Part shown: in pieces, positions 7,105-13,649 of the stretch
Position numbering within the stretch: the stretch's first letter is position 1
Layout of the letters: each line of letters begins with the position of its first letter
Assembly (NCBI GenBank): GCA_022827045.1
Contig: JAJDTQ010000019.1
Coordinates: 1 to 13,649, forward strand
Direction of reading: 5' to 3'
Source of the DNA: Candidatus Binatia bacterium
GTDB lineage: Bacteria > Desulfobacterota_B > Binatia > UBA9968 > JAJDTQ01
DNA: 13,649 bases
Notes under the pieces: model-generated
The model's database searches: none
Seen by the model: the letters and a program-made list of their open reading frames with translations, nothing else
Told to the model about the DNA's origin: nothing
Position numbers and translations under genes: made by a program

Positions 7105-7330
7105 AAGGAGTCCGTCCATGTCCGATGACCCACAAGATGACAGTAAGCCTCCGTCGCACATTTTGCCCCTGAAGGCTTCCATCGTCCTCCCCTGCTCCCT
7201 CAAAGTCTCGATTGCTCCACCGGGACTCATGTGTCCCTAGATTGAACTGAACGTCCGCGGGAATCTTCCGCGCCCGGCTCGCCCGGGGGCGAGGTTCCTC
7301 ATTGCCCTTTTGCGTCCCGGCATACCGGAC

Positions 7331-7336
7331 GGGAGA
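7331..7336 (+). promoter_or_regulatory. Ribosome binding site that fixes the CorC-like start
   Basis: GGGAGA lies seven bases before the ATG at 7344. An in-frame ATG at 7302 would add a 14-residue polar leader ahead of the first membrane segment and has no such site, so the shorter start is preferred. Confidence 0.65.
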
Positions 7337-7343
7337 TAGATTC

Positions 7344-8666
7344 ATGCTTGACAGCATATGGTTGGGTGCCACGATCATCTTCCTGTTGATCCTGGCCAAC
7401 GGCTTCTTCGCCGCCGCGGAGATCGCCGTGATCGCGACCCGCAGGACGCGTATCGATCAGGTCCGGGGCCGCGGCGCGCGCTCGGCGGCGGCCCTGGGGC
7501 GGCTCAAGGACGAGCCCGACCGGTTCCTGGCCACGGTCCAGATCGGGATCACCTTCGTCGGCACCCTGGCCTCCGCCATCGGAGGGGCCGGGGCCATCCA
7601 GCTCCTGAAGCCGCACCTGCAATCGCTGCCGATTCCCTACGCGGAGACCTGGGGCAACTACGCCGCCATCCTCATCGTGGTGCTGCCCATCGCCTACCTG
7701 AGCCTGGTCCTCGGCGAGCTGGTGCCCAAGTCCCTGGCGCTGCGCTTCTCCGAACGCATCGCGTTCTTCGTGGCATTGCCCATCGACGCCATCTCCAGGA
7801 GCACGTCGTTCGTCGTGCAGATCCTGACCCGTTCCAGCAACGCAGTGCTGCGGCTCTTCGGCGGCAAGGAAACCGGCACCGCCAGCTTCATCTCCGAGGA
7901 AGAGGTCAAGTCGCTCATCCGCGAAGGCACCGCCAAGGGCATCTTCGACGAGACCGAAAAAGAGTTGATCCACAGCGTCTTCGACTTCGTGGACACGCCG
8001 GTGCGGGCGGTGATGATCCCCCGTACCGAGATTCACGCCATCGATGTCGAAACGGAGCCGGACGACATCCTGCGGAACTTCGTGGAAAGCGGCTTCTCCC
8101 GTATGCCGGTGTACGAGAACGACCTCGATCAGGTCCAGGGCATCATCTACAACAAGGACATCCTGCGGGCGATGCAGGCCAACGAGCCCATCGACCTGCG
8201 CAACATGATGCATCCGCCCTTCTTCGTGCCCAGCTCGCTGCCCATCAGCCAGCTCCCGAAGGACCTGCAGCGGCGGCGCATGGCCCTGGCCCTGGTGGTG
8301 AACGAGTACGGCGAGGTGGAGGGGCTGGTCTCCCTGGAAGACGTGATCGAGGAGATCGTCGGCGAGATCCGCGACGAGTACGACGCCGAGGAGCGCGGCC
8401 CGGTGGAACGGCTGCCGGACGGCTCGCTGGTGGTGTCGGGCTCCGCCCTGCTCAGGGACCTCCAGTCCGACTACGACCTACCCTTCGAGGAGTCGGTGGA
8501 CTACCACACCCTGGCGGGTTTCGTGCTGGCCAAGCTCAAGCGCATTCCCCGAGGCGGCGAGAAGATCGAAACCGACGGCCACCGGCTCACCATCGTCGAC
8601 GTGGAAGGCCGGAGGATCGTGAAGATCCGGGTAGAGGAGAACCGCCGGCTGAACGCCGCGGTGTAG
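7344..8666 (+). CDS. HlyC/CorC (CNNM-type) family transporter with CBS pair
   Basis: The 440-residue inner-membrane protein has the full three-part architecture of the family. Residues 1-190 form a DUF21/CNNM transmembrane domain: first helix LGATIIFLLILANGFF, the A-A-E-I-A motif, and G-E-L-V-P-K-S-L-A-L at about 124-133. Residues about 200-340 form a CBS pair, recognisable from V-M-I-P-R-T-E-I, M-P-V-Y-E-N-D-L-D-Q-V-Q-G-I-I and V-V-N-E-Y-G-E-V-E-G-L-V-S-L-E-D-V-I-E-E-I-V-G. Residues about 353-430 form the CorC_HlyC domain. Relatives are implicated in Mg2+/Co2+ export or resistance; the 'haemolysin' label in databases is historical. It is divergently transcribed from cofG, faces the autotransporter gene tail to tail, and has no visible functional link to F420. 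The ion specificity is unknown. Confidence 0.93.
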   Translation: MLDSIWLGATIIFLLILANGFFAAAEIAVIATRRTRIDQVRGRGARSAAALGRLKDEPDRFLATVQIGITFVGTLASAIGGAGAIQLLKPHLQSLPIPYAETWGNYAAILIVVLPIAYLSLVLGELVPKSLALRFSERIAFFVALPIDAISRSTSFVVQILTRSSNAVLRLFGGKETGTASFISEEEVKSLIREGTAKGIFDETEKELIHSVFDFVDTPVRAVMIPRTEIHAIDVETEPDDILRNFVESGFSRMPVYENDLDQVQGIIYNKDILRAMQANEPIDLRNMMHPPFFVPSSLPISQLPKDLQRRRMALALVVNEYGEVEGLVSLEDVIEEIVGEIRDEYDAEERGPVERLPDGSLVVSGSALLRDLQSDYDLPFEESVDYHTLAGFVLAKLKRIPRGGEKIETDGHRLTIVDVEGRRIVKIRVEENRRLNAAV

Positions 8667-8755
8667 CAACGGGCTTCGAGCCGGTGACGTGGGCGTCCGG
8701 GCCACCCCTCGTCCCGGATGACCTCGAATACCGCGCTCCGCACGAGAATCAACCC

Positions 8756-8792
8756 GTTCGCCCTGAGCGTTGCAAAGTGAAGTCGAAGGGCG
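8756..8792. repeat. REP-like palindrome in the convergent gap
   Basis: GTTCGCCCTGAGC (8756-8768) and GTCGAAGGGCG (8782-8792) are the two halves of a common dispersed palindrome, here with a longer loop than usual; CGCCCT pairs with AGGGCG. It lies between the converging 3' ends of the CorC-like gene and the autotransporter gene. There is no U-tract, so it is not a classical intrinsic terminator, though it may act as a bidirectional stabiliser or stop. The rest of 8667-8806 holds nothing recognisable. Confidence 0.5.
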
Positions 8793-8806
8793 CCAAACAC
8801 CTACGG

Positions 8807-11347
8807 CTACCAGCCCATGGTGCCGCGTAGCATGACCCCGTGGTCGGTGTCGCCGCGCGCCGGATTGCTGTGCACGCCCTCCAGACTCATCCGCACCGAC
8901 GACCCGATGGTGAATTGCCCGCCCAGGCTTAGCCGCTTGGCCCCCTCCCCGGATAGCGATACATCGGTGTAGGGCGTCAGCACGCCCTGGCCGCCCCACG
9001 TGGTGTCGAAGCCATAGGCGATCCGCGCGTGGACGCGCCCTGTTTGATCGTTGGGCGCCAGGCCGGTGATACCGGTCTCCCACAACCGCCACACGCCGCT
9101 GGCCGTCTGACCCCAGGCCGGCCGCACACTGAGGGCAAACCCCAGGCCGGCCGCACCCGGGTCGAGCCGCAACAACCCACTGACTCCCCATTCCTCGTAG
9201 TCGCCGCCATGAGCCAGCACGGTCCGAGCACGGCCCTCCAGTGTCAACCCGGTCGACGAGTCCGCATAGCGCAGGCCGCCGCCGGTCTCGATACTGGAAC
9301 CGGTCTCGCCGTCCCCGCCGTCATACCGCATGCCCAACTCCACCGACGGCGTCAACGTACCCCCTGAGTCGAGCTTCCGCACATGGCTCCCTTCCAGCAT
9401 CAGCCGCTGACGGCTGACATTCAACGTCGCCCTCTCGAGGTTCCCGGAGCCGTCGACATCGGCCCACGTAAACGCGGCCTCGCCCTTGAGCCTTAGGCTC
9501 GTGGTGCCGCCTCGAATCACCTTGTCGCTGGCTACCAGCGGCCCGCTTGCGCCCGCCGCCACCAACTTCTGCGTCAGATCGCTCGCTTGCGTTGCCGCCG
9601 ACTCATCGTCGATCTCTACCTCGCCCCAGCCATAGCCGGCCGTGGCCCACAGGTTCATGCCGCCCTGCGTCTGCCAGCCCACGTAGGGGTTGACACTCGT
9701 CACCTTGGTCGCCAACTCGCCCGTCAGCGTGTAGGAGTCCGTGTAATCCACCGTCCCCTGCGCCCACCCTACTGACACGCCCGCCAGCAGGTCGTCGCTC
9801 AGCCTGGTATCGATCCCGAGGTTGGCGCTCACCACGTTGCCGTCGTAGTCCACGGTCTGCTTGTTGCCGCCCGAGAAGCTGCGGTAGTCCCCGCCTCCCC
9901 AGAACGTCAGGTTGCCGATCAGGCCGCTCTTCCCGCCAGCCGCCGCGTTGAGAGGCAGGACGAAGGATGAGCCCCCGAGCAGCCGGTCGAGGTCGAGCGA
10001 CCCCTCCCCCAGCGCCCGCCCGTGTGCCAGCACGGCATCGGAGAGCGTGGAGGCGCCGCCGAGGCTGAACCCCTTGGCCGTCGTGATGCCGGAGGCGGCC
10101 TGCTCGATGCGCCGCGAGACGGCGTCGACCGTGCTGGCGGTCATGGCCCGCATGACCTGGGGCAGCACCGACTCGACCACCGTGTTCTGGCGCGCGGCCA
10201 CCACCTCGGGCGAGTCCAGATAAATGCCCGATCCGACGACAATGCGAAGGGGGACGACGCGTCCGCCCAAACTGAGTTCACCGGCAAACTCGCGGGCATA
10301 GCCCACCTTGGGGATGTCCGCCCTGTCGGAATCGTCAGCGGGATCGTCGTAGTAGTACTGCACGAAGCCGCCTTCCGGGCTGCTGGCCGCTGCGGCGAGG
10401 ACCTGCGGCAGAATGAGCTCTCCGGTACGGCCGTCCCGGGCAATCCCTACCAGCGGTCGCAGCTCGAATCTGTTCGGAAAGGCTCCGTGAAACAGGACGA
10501 TGTTGTTGGTGAGATCCAGGACGTAGAGGTACACGGAACCGTGCCTCCAGGGCCCGTTCGGATCCCGCAAGGCGATCCTGGCTTTCGAGGAATCGTCCAG
10601 ATTGCCGCTCGTTTGGTGTTTGATAAAGAACTCTCCCGCCTGCGTGACGAATGCCTTCAGGGTTTCGCGGTCCACCACCTCTGCGGCTGTAACGGTGGGG
10701 TCGCCGGAATCGATGGTTTCCTGAGCCAGGTGCGATTCATTAAGATCGAATCCGGCGAGCAGCACAATCGGGACCGGGAAACTGGGCGAGGGATAGGCGA
10801 TGGCATAGCCGGAGGCGCCCGGGAGATTGGGGATATTGAACGCGCCGCCATTCCCCGCTGCAGCGGCAGCCAAGGCGGCCAGGACCGCGCGAGGGTTGGC
10901 CAACTCGGCCGGGTTGATTCCCAATGCCTGAAGGATCGCTCCATAAATCAAGGGGTTGAGCAGCCGGCCCGACAATGACATGTCCTTTGCGTGAAAGAAT
11001 ATCCGGTCGGGCGTCAGTTGCACGAGGTAGGTGGACCCGGAACGCCAGGGACTCCCCTCGTGCCTGAGGAGACATCCGATGTAAAACGCTTCCTCTGTAG
11101 ACGCTACTCCCTGGCTGAACTGATCTCTCGCGGCCAGCGCGAAGTCCATCAGGCTCGCGCTGCCGTCTTCCACCTGTTGCGCCGTCACAGGCGGATCCGG
11201 AGGAGGAGTGACGCCGGCAGGGAGTGGACATTCTTCCTGCGTCTGGGCCAGGGCATATTGCGCATCGGAAAAGACGCCGGCCGGCACGAGCAGGCCGACA
11301 ACCAGAATCATCGATGCCGGGATGGGCCACGTTCCAATTTTCCTCAT
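8807..11347 (-). CDS. Secreted tandem Cache-domain protein with C-terminal autotransporter-type beta-barrel
   Basis: This 846-residue protein appears to be exported through the Sec system and anchored in the outer membrane. A signal peptide (residues 1 to about 34: Arg-Lys, a hydrophobic core MILVVGLLVPAGVF, then A-L-A) is followed by a short Pro-rich linker. Two modules resemble single Cache sensor domains, at about 65-200 and 225-378; each has an N-terminal helix, then W-R-S/H-G-S-x-Y-L and a strand ending I-F-F-H-A or V-L-F-H-G. A helical, Ala-rich linker (380-460) leads to about 370 residues of alternating aromatic and polar beta strands (Y-V-G-W, W-A-T-A-G-Y-G-W-G) ending G-T-M-G-W, the C-terminal aromatic expected for BAM insertion. 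ATG 11347 has AGGAGGATA upstream. Cache domains normally sit periplasmically on receptors; here they would be surface-exposed. The domain calls are by eye; ligand and role are unknown. Confidence 0.85.
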   Translation of the reverse strand: MRKIGTWPIPASMILVVGLLVPAGVFSDAQYALAQTQEECPLPAGVTPPPDPPVTAQQVEDGSASLMDFALAARDQFSQGVASTEEAFYIGCLLRHEGSPWRSGSTYLVQLTPDRIFFHAKDMSLSGRLLNPLIYGAILQALGINPAELANPRAVLAALAAAAAGNGGAFNIPNLPGASGYAIAYPSPSFPVPIVLLAGFDLNESHLAQETIDSGDPTVTAAEVVDRETLKAFVTQAGEFFIKHQTSGNLDDSSKARIALRDPNGPWRHGSVYLYVLDLTNNIVLFHGAFPNRFELRPLVGIARDGRTGELILPQVLAAAASSPEGGFVQYYYDDPADDSDRADIPKVGYAREFAGELSLGGRVVPLRIVVGSGIYLDSPEVVAARQNTVVESVLPQVMRAMTASTVDAVSRRIEQAASGITTAKGFSLGGASTLSDAVLAHGRALGEGSLDLDRLLGGSSFVLPLNAAAGGKSGLIGNLTFWGGGDYRSFSGGNKQTVDYDGNVVSANLGIDTRLSDDLLAGVSVGWAQGTVDYTDSYTLTGELATKVTSVNPYVGWQTQGGMNLWATAGYGWGEVEIDDESAATQASDLTQKLVAAGASGPLVASDKVIRGGTTSLRLKGEAAFTWADVDGSGNLERATLNVSRQRLMLEGSHVRKLDSGGTLTPSVELGMRYDGGDGETGSSIETGGGLRYADSSTGLTLEGRARTVLAHGGDYEEWGVSGLLRLDPGAAGLGFALSVRPAWGQTASGVWRLWETGITGLAPNDQTGRVHARIAYGFDTTWGGQGVLTPYTDVSLSGEGAKRLSLGGQFTIGSSVRMSLEGVHSNPARGDTDHGVMLRGTMGW

Positions 11348-11368
11348 GAGTATCCTCCTGGGGCGCCG

Positions 11369-11845
11369 TCAGCGGAACGCGGGCATGACCGCACGCGCGA
11401 ACAGGCGCATGGACTTCTTCATTTCCTCGTGCGGGAGGCCGCCGAAGTTGAAGTTGTGGGTCAACGTGTCGAAGTGGTAGTTGCGCCGGGCGTTCTCGAT
11501 GATCTCGATGCACTGTTCCGGCGTGCCGTCACTCCGGCGTGCACCTTGTCCGGCGGTGGGGATGGCCAACGGTCATGATGTGGTAGCGGTTGCGGTCGGC
11601 TCACCCCAGCTCTTCGGGCGAGGTGCCGGCCACCCAGACGAGCGGCAGCGGTTGCTGCACGGGCCGCAGGTAGAGCGTGATCTCCTCGAACCGCCAGAAC
11701 CCGCCGGCATGGCTGAAAGGCTCCTTGGCCCACGCCTTGGTGATGATGTCATGCGCCTCCTGGTAGCGCGCACGGCCCTCTGCCTGCGGCACATCGAAAC
11801 GCGATAATCCAGCGCCGTGTTGCCCAGGCCGATGCCGAACTCAAG
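11369..11845 (-). pseudogene. LLM-class (luciferase-like) flavin/F420-dependent oxidoreductase, degenerate remnant
   Basis: Three frames together spell a luciferase-like monooxygenase, but no frame is intact. Reading 5' to 3', EFGIGLGNTALDYRV (from 11845) breaks at about 11797, where one T appears lost, and resumes as FDVPQAEGRARYQEAHDIIT...LRPVQQPLPLVWVAGTSPEELG. It then meets TGA at 11601-11603 where the family would have Trp (TGG), continues ADRNRYHIMTVGHPH, shifts frame at about 11555 to PPDKVHAGV, and after a junction near 11520-11545 resumes as GTPEQCIEIIENARRNYHFDTL to the normal LLM end GGLPHEEMKKSMRLFARAVMPAFR. The N-terminal third or more, and by family comparison several tens of internal residues, are missing. 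Its stop lies 21 bp before the autotransporter ATG. Members use FMN or F420, so this may be a lost F420 client. Confidence 0.85.
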
Positions 11846-12214
11846 TGTGTGACATCACCACGTCCTCACTCGGGCAAACACAGTCCCCGCAAAACTGCAT
11901 AGCAACAAGAGAGTAACTTGTGCGCATCTTTACGGATTGATTTTGTATTTGTTTCGTAAATGCTTTGGCGCCTGGATGGACCGGATCCGGCATGCCTTTC
12001 CCGTCGATGGCAACGACTATGATAGGGTGCCCTTTCGGCAGGACGGCTTGCTTGACGAGGGGTCCCAGTCGCCGTTGAGTGAGTTCGCGCGCACGCTCGT
12101 GCGGGCAGCCGCCGTCATGGGTGCCAAGGAGGCGGCCGGGCTTCTGGTCGATGGGAAGCATGGGCAGCCGGTGAAACTTCCCTGTCAATCGACAGCACCA
12201 GGCACATCGACGAG
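11846..12214. other. Gene-poor stretch with AT-richer patch and a coding-like plus-strand relic
   Basis: No complete gene is supported here. A patch at about 11880-11965 is clearly more AT-rich than its surroundings and starts where LLM homology ends, suggesting a recombination boundary. On the plus strand, about 11970-12200 reads as an open frame with almost exclusively G/C third positions (WMDRIRHAFPVDGNDYDRV...SPLSEFARTLVRAAAVMGAKEAAGLLVDGKHG). That is typical of real genes in this DNA, but the frame lacks a convincing start or end and I recognise no family. The opposite-strand frame (11841-12248) overlaps the hydrolase 3' end and looks like its shadow. A small hairpin, CTGTC-AATC-GACAG (12182-12195), lies just downstream of the hydrolase stop and might weakly terminate it. 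Confidence 0.4.
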
Positions 12215-13117
12215 CTAAGGTTTCGCCACTGTCTCCCCGCCCATCCACTCGACGAGCGCCGCAACCGTCTCACGCTCCTTTCCCAGGAACCCGTGCGCGG
12301 TCCTCGCCCGACAGGGATTGTCATCTATCGGTGCGGCCCCTCCGGTTACGGTGATGAAATCCTTGCGCGGACTGTTCGCCAAAGCGTCGTACGTGGCTCG
12401 CGCGCCGGCGTAGGTCGTGACAAAACACCCGTCGTCCGCGTGATGCGCAATCAAGACGGGGCGGGTGATGCTCCCCGCATAAGACGATATCCGGTCCAGG
12501 CTCGCGGTGAGAACGTAGCCCTGGACGTTCGCGTTCGTTATCCGGGTCGCCAGGTACGCGACCGACAGCGTGCCCCTGCTCGTCCCGATCAGGAACACCT
12601 CGCGCACGCCCTCGCTCACCAGAAAATCCACCAACGCGCGTATGTCCGTAAGGTGCCTCGATGATTGCCTGAAAGCATCGTCCATGCCGCCGTCTCTGGC
12701 CCCTGCCGGCCCTTCGGGTTTGTCCGAGGGCGCATCGACAATGGCTGTAACGAAGCCCTCCTTGGCGAACAGCGGAGAGCTTCTCACCAGGAAATTCCCG
12801 GTGAGCCGGAAACCTCCCGCCTTCTCCACCGAGATCGGCGTTCCGTTGCCGCCCGTGAAGAGGATGACGGCCTTGGTTCCTGGGTTCGCACCCTTGGCGA
12901 GCAACAGTCGTTGGCGTACGTCCTGGCGTGTGGGAATGCGCACTTCCTCCCAAGTGACCGACGCGCTCACCGGGAGAACGGGATGGGGCGCGACGTCGAC
13001 CAGGTTCCGTTCCAATACCGCGGGTTCCGGCATTGGCATCGTGACGGCTCCGCCGCCTCCGCAGCCAGCTAGAACCAGTGCGAAGGCCGCGGTCATCCCG
13101 GGCAGACAACGGCTCAT
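12215..13117 (-). CDS. Putative lipoprotein alpha/beta hydrolase
   Basis: The 300-residue protein begins with a lipoprotein signal: Arg3, a hydrophobic stretch, and lipobox L-A-G-C with Cys19, followed by a Gly run and a Pro-rich tether. It should be lipid-anchored on the periplasmic side. The alpha/beta-hydrolase core shows strand A-V-I-L-F-T-G-G-N-G (83-92; oxyanion-loop region), the nucleophile elbow G-T-S-R-G (Ser180), an acid at D228 or D229 in H-H-A-D-D-G, and His275 in T-A-H-G-F. Cys231 and Cys269 could form a disulfide in the periplasm. ATG 13117 is used; there is no good Shine-Dalgarno sequence, and Met8 would shorten the signal and lose the Arg. Substrate is unknown; no neighbour suggests a pathway. 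Family assignment is firm; esterase or peptidase activity is unproven. Confidence 0.85.
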   Translation of the reverse strand: MSRCLPGMTAAFALVLAGCGGGGAVTMPMPEPAVLERNLVDVAPHPVLPVSASVTWEEVRIPTRQDVRQRLLLAKGANPGTKAVILFTGGNGTPISVEKAGGFRLTGNFLVRSSPLFAKEGFVTAIVDAPSDKPEGPAGARDGGMDDAFRQSSRHLTDIRALVDFLVSEGVREVFLIGTSRGTLSVAYLATRITNANVQGYVLTASLDRISSYAGSITRPVLIAHHADDGCFVTTYAGARATYDALANSPRKDFITVTGGAAPIDDNPCRARTAHGFLGKERETVAALVEWMGGETVAKP

Positions 13118-13182
13118 CGGGTACGTGCTTCAGTCCCTGCGTGGCTACTGGCAGGACGCTTTCCGAGAGAGGTAGCTCACGG

Positions 13183-13649
13183 CTACGACGCCTTCCGGAT
13201 CAGGCCGCGGCCCTGGAGCAGCGTCTGCGCCTCCTTGAGCAGCGCCCGGATCTCCGCGGGCCTCCCCACCGTTACCCGCATCATGTTCCGAAGCTCGGGG
13301 GTGTCGAAGAAGCGCACCAGGATGCCCCTGTCCCTGAGCCCCTCGTGCAGCCACCGGATGCTGTCGTTGCCCAGCTTCGCCATCACGAAGTTGGCCTGGG
13401 ACGGCTGCACCTCGAAGCCCAGCTTGCGGAGCCCCCGGATCAGCGTCCTGCGGGTGCGCTGGATCCGTCCGACGTTCCGCTGCATCCACTCCACGTCCTC
13501 CAGGGCCGCCACCGCCGCCGTCAGGCTCAGACGGCACAGGTTGTAGGAGTCCTTGACCTTGAGCATGTTGCGCACGATGTCCTCGCTGCCGAAAGCCAGT
13601 CCCACGCGCATACCGGCCAGCGAGAAGGCCTTGGAGAAGGTGCGCAGCA
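13183..13649 (-). CDS. hisC: Histidinol-phosphate aminotransferase (HisC-type), C-terminal part
   Basis: Only the last 154 residues or so are in the window; the 5' end lies beyond 13649. The visible part opens with L-R-T-F-S-K-A-F-S-L-A-G-M-R-V-G, the PLP Schiff-base lysine motif of fold-type I aminotransferases in its HisC form (SKA..LAG.R.G). Later, Q-A-N-F-V and G-I-L-V-R are HisC-typical, and M-M-R-V-T-V-G carries the Arg that in the family binds the substrate carboxylate. HisC transfers the amino group of glutamate to imidazole-acetol phosphate in histidine synthesis. Related aminotransferases with this motif (for example aromatic ones) cannot be excluded from a fragment. The stop lies 65 bp before the lipoprotein hydrolase ATG on the same strand. 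Confidence 0.85.
   Translation of the reverse strand, partial: LRTFSKAFSLAGMRVGLAFGSEDIVRNMLKVKDSYNLCRLSLTAAVAALEDVEWMQRNVGRIQRTRRTLIRGLRKLGFEVQPSQANFVMAKLGNDSIRWLHEGLRDRGILVRFFDTPELRNMMRVTVGRPAEIRALLKEAQTLLQGRGLIRKAS

Larger units (their letters stand above)
6976..7343. promoter_or_regulatory. Divergent intergenic region between cofG and the CorC-like gene
   Basis: This 368-bp stretch should hold the promoters of both flanking operons. A 20-base dyad, GTCTCCG-N6-CGGAGAC (7085-7104), is followed on the minus strand after four G's by two near-adjacent TTGACA hexamers (7080-7075 and 7073-7068), which look like -35 elements for cofG. The best-spaced -10 (TCATCT, 7057-7052) is poor, so the call is tentative. 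On the plus side GGGAGA (7331-7336) precedes the CorC start, and no convincing plus-strand promoter was found. Open frames crossing here (for example the upstream extension of the cofG frame) show no family resemblance. Confidence 0.4.

Noticed and set aside
5728..7230. A 500-residue reading of cofG starting at 7230
   Set aside because: The extra 85 residues lack resemblance to the family, are rich in scattered Cys and Arg, and would consume the whole divergent promoter region; starts at 6975 or 6948 fit CofG length.
7312..7330. Imperfect palindrome CGTCCCGG...CCGGACG just before the CorC ribosome binding site
   Set aside because: The arms mismatch by one base and the stem is short; it is too weak to call regulatory in DNA this GC-rich.
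8667..8700. tRNA-like signal after the CorC-like gene (frame read-through gives GFEPVT; TTCGAGCC resembles a T-loop)
   Set aside because: No acceptor, D-arm or anticodon-arm partners can be built around it; it is too short and unpaired for a tRNA.
11841..12248. Minus-strand 135-codon frame between the LLM relic and the hydrolase
   Set aside because: It overlaps the hydrolase 3' end, shows no family match, and its codon pattern is that of a complement to the plus-strand coding-like frame.

Overview
The window looks like GC-rich chromosomal DNA from a Gram-negative bacterium. An autotransporter-type outer-membrane protein and a lipobox-bearing lipoprotein support a double membrane. The most informative content is a near-complete coenzyme F420 biosynthesis cluster, unusual outside Actinobacteria and methanogens. 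Together with an Amidohydrolase-2 family gene, a luciferase-like (LLM) oxidoreductase relic and dispersed palindromic repeats, it suggests an uncultured lineage such as Tectomicrobia/Entotheonella, a Binatia-like deltaproteobacterium or Rokubacteria. That placement is inference; no rRNA or tRNA is present to settle it.

Region 1 (about 1-6975, all minus strand). In transcription order it holds cofG, cofH, cofD, a 346-bp repeat-filled gap, cofC, cofE, npdG and an Amidohydrolase-2 gene that runs off the left edge. CofG and CofH, as separate radical SAM proteins, make the deazaflavin Fo. CofC activates a phospho-acid with GTP, CofD transfers it to Fo, and CofE adds glutamates. NpdG moves hydride between F420 and NADP. 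CofE is single-domain and lacks the nitroreductase-like extension of actinobacterial FbiB, so it is open which phospho-acid is used or what reduces dehydro-F420.

Region 2 (6976-8806). A 368-bp divergent intergenic region separates cofG from a plus-strand HlyC/CorC-type protein (DUF21, CBS pair, CorC_HlyC domain). A short convergent gap with a REP-like palindrome follows.

Region 3 (8807-12214, minus). A secreted 846-residue protein joins two Cache-like sensor modules to a C-terminal autotransporter-type beta-barrel. Just upstream is a multiply damaged LLM-family oxidoreductase pseudogene, then a 369-bp stretch with no confident gene, an AT-richer patch and a coding-like plus-strand relic.

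Region 4 (12215-13649, minus). A periplasmic alpha/beta-hydrolase lipoprotein is followed by the C-terminal part of a HisC-type histidinol-phosphate aminotransferase cut by the right edge.

The best candidate for something undescribed is the Cache-autotransporter fusion. Next are the composite inverted and tandem repeat element inside the cof operon and the question of which F420 variant is made.
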